DNA of 5,451 nucleotides, from assembly GCA_020631035.1 (NCBI GenBank), contig JAHDIA010000446.1:1-5451 (forward strand). The letters run 5' to 3'. Origin of the DNA: Chitinophagales bacterium (GTDB lineage: Bacteria; Bacteroidota; Bacteroidia; Chitinophagales; UBA2359). The notes under the pieces are model-generated. The model ran no database searches and had not been told where the DNA came from. It worked only from the letters and a program-made list of their open reading frames with translations. Every line of letters starts with the position of its first letter. Within the stretch, counting starts at the first letter, position 1. The position numbers and the translations under genes are program-made. This document shows positions 4,295 through 5,451 of the stretch, piece after piece.

Positions 4295-5451
4295 TTATTC
4301 TATCCCCAAATATTGTTTCAATATTGGGAATGTTTTTTTGACGTTTTCCATATTTAAATCTTCTTCGTTTATGGCTATTGTGTTCGCTTTTTTAGTGCCA
4401 ATGTTTTTGATATTTTTGGCGAGTTCGCCCAATTGCCTACGTTCGGGACGAGAATAGTGTGTGATTGCTCGACGAAGTAGGGGAACCAATTCTGTAAAGT
4501 TGTCTTCTTGTAATTGTTTGACCCAATCATCCAAAATTTTGAAAAGCGAAGGATTGTGAATCAACAGCAAACCAGTGCCGTGTAAAAAGCCTTCGAGCCA
4601 AGTAGCGGCATCTATGGCTTTGTTGGCGGGTGAAAGTGCCAAGCCCATTCGTTGCTCCAAGTCTTGAACGGTAAAAACATTTGACTCATATAAAATACGG
4701 GCAACTGCTGCCGAAATTTTGGTATGAACCATATCCATATTGGTCAGTTTGATAAGGGTATCATTCCAAGTTTCCTTGTATGATTCCTTTTCAATGAGTT
4801 GTATGGCTGTATTGTTTTTGAGTAGCAATTGAAATGTTTCCTCTGCTAAATCGCCGTTGATGTTGACACAAGCGGCTGGCAAGTTGACCATCAAACGAGG
4901 CAACAAAGCGTAGACCACTTTTGTCACTTGTTCGCTATCTGTTTGTCTTACATCCTTATAACGTATTAAACCAATGAGGTCGGGAATAGAACCCATCATA
5001 TTTAGTACATCTTTGGTTACTGCCGATTGTTGTTTTAATACTCGAAGGATGTGGCTCATCAAGTCTGGCAATTGGGCAAGAAATACTTTGGAGAGTAATT
5101 TTGACAATGCAGGCAAATTCATATTTTGTTCCTGCATTTTGCTTTGGATGTATCCAAAACAAGCACTTTCAACGGTATTGCCAAAGGGAGCTGCTTCTGC
5201 TACTTTGAGTTCGTATTCTGGTGTCCATTTTAAATTCCATCCCTCATTAAAAGTACTCTTTTTCCCATACAAATTGACCATTTGTGCAAATGGAATATCC
5301 AATAAATTGAGTCGGTGCAAGAAACAACTTTTGGCTAGGTGTAAAGGTTTACGCAAGTCCAATACTTGCTCTACTACTGTTGTTCCAATCAAGTTTGTAT
5401 TTTTTGCGTAGCTGTTTGATGTCTTTTTGTAGGGGCAAGAGGGGGGCATGG
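4295..5451 (-). CDS. DUF5682 (YehM-like) protein, C-terminal part, apparently frameshifted
   Basis: The C-terminal half of a protein whose family is usually about 750-800 residues; the rest lies beyond the right window edge. Family marks, numbered from an ATG at 5449: LDLRKP (30-35), SCFLHRLNLLDIPF (41-54), and LLRRAITHYSRPERRQLGE near the C-terminus (324-342). The body is helical and soluble, with no membrane segment. The ATG at 5449 is not a credible start: it falls inside the conserved domain. About 35 residues from it look unlike the family, whereas the neighbouring frame over the same bases reads PLQKDIKQLRKKYKLDW, which fits well just before LDLRKP. The biochemical role of DUF5682 is not established; it occurs with a MoxR-type AAA+ ATPase, a VWA protein and SWIM zinc-finger proteins, and here the VWA gene lies downstream on the same strand. 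Family confidence is good; intactness is doubtful. Confidence 0.78.
   Translation of the reverse strand, partial: MPPSCPYKKTSNSYAKNTNLIGTTVVEQVLDLRKPLHLAKSCFLHRLNLLDIPFAQMVNLYGKKSTFNEGWNLKWTPEYELKVAEAAPFGNTVESACFGYIQSKMQEQNMNLPALSKLLSKVFLAQLPDLMSHILRVLKQQSAVTKDVLNMMGSIPDLIGLIRYKDVRQTDSEQVTKVVYALLPRLMVNLPAACVNINGDLAEETFQLLLKNNTAIQLIEKESYKETWNDTLIKLTNMDMVHTKISAAVARILYESNVFTVQDLEQRMGLALSPANKAIDAATWLEGFLHGTGLLLIHNPSLFKILDDWVKQLQEDNFTELVPLLRRAITHYSRPERRQLGELAKNIKNIGTKKANTIAINEEDLNMENVKKTFPILKQYLGIE
5371..5390 (-). other. Apparent one-base frameshift in the DUF5682 gene
   Basis: Upstream of this point (5450 down to about 5385) the family-like reading uses codons beginning at 5450, 5447 and so on, giving HAPLLPLQKDIKQLRKKYKL. 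Downstream the family-like reading uses codons beginning at 5449, 5446 and so on, giving TVVEQVLDLRKP. The upstream frame stops at TAA 5351-5349. One surplus base within GGAACAACAGTAGTAG would join the two. It may be a sequencing or assembly error, a real mutation, or much less likely a programmed +1 shift, for which no slippery codon signal is evident. Confidence 0.6.

Noticed and set aside
5371..5390. Programmed ribosomal frameshift in the DUF5682 gene
   Set aside because: No slippery heptamer, Shine-Dalgarno-like stimulator or conserved stop at the shift point is visible; an indel or sequence error is the simpler explanation.

Overview
The window looks like a chromosomal segment of a Bacteroidota bacterium. 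The evidence is a secreted glycoside hydrolase ending in a type IX secretion (T9SS, Por) C-terminal sorting domain, a second orphan T9SS tail, moderate to low G+C with AT-rich spacers, and short heptamer-phased intergenic repeats. A polysaccharide-degrading Saprospiria- or Cytophagia-like lineage is a plausible guess, but the sequence alone does not fix the rank.

Left part (2-1614, + strand): most of a multidomain family GH10 endo-beta-1,4-xylanase, cut by the window's left edge. It reads from a thrombospondin type-3-like calcium-binding motif and Cys-rich linker into a complete GH10 catalytic domain with both catalytic glutamates, then a T9SS sorting domain, and is closed by a textbook terminator.

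The 538 bp without an intact gene at 1532-2069 hold that terminator, an AT-rich stretch with nothing recognisable (about 1615-1720), the last ~35 codons of a lost T9SS cargo gene (1722-1832), a GC-rich palindromic element that resembles a dispersed repeat (1858-1985), and a long hairpin (2023-2060). A small two-helix membrane protein gene of unknown function follows on the - strand (2070-2348). A strong 16-bp-stem terminator (2482-2528) separates it from the genes to the right.

Right part (2634-5451, - strand): two members of the MoxR AAA+ / DUF5682 / VWA gene cluster, the type known in E. coli as yehL-yehM-yehP-yehQ. They are the C-terminal half of a DUF5682 (YehM-like) protein, running in from the right edge, and a complete 400-residue VWA (YehP-like) protein with an intact MIDAS metal site. 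The MoxR-type ATPase expected with them would lie beyond the right edge. The DUF5682 gene appears to carry a frameshift at about 5371-5390: the family-like sequence changes frame there.

The two cluster genes are separated by 458 bp (3837-4294). This spacer holds two different heptamer-phased repeat tracts, a 27-bp direct repeat, a 16-bp inverted repeat, a doubtful small ORF, and a sigma70-like promoter candidate for the VWA gene. The MoxR/VWA/DUF5682 cluster has no settled biochemical role, so this is the least understood system in the window, but it is a recognised family set and not a wholly new one.
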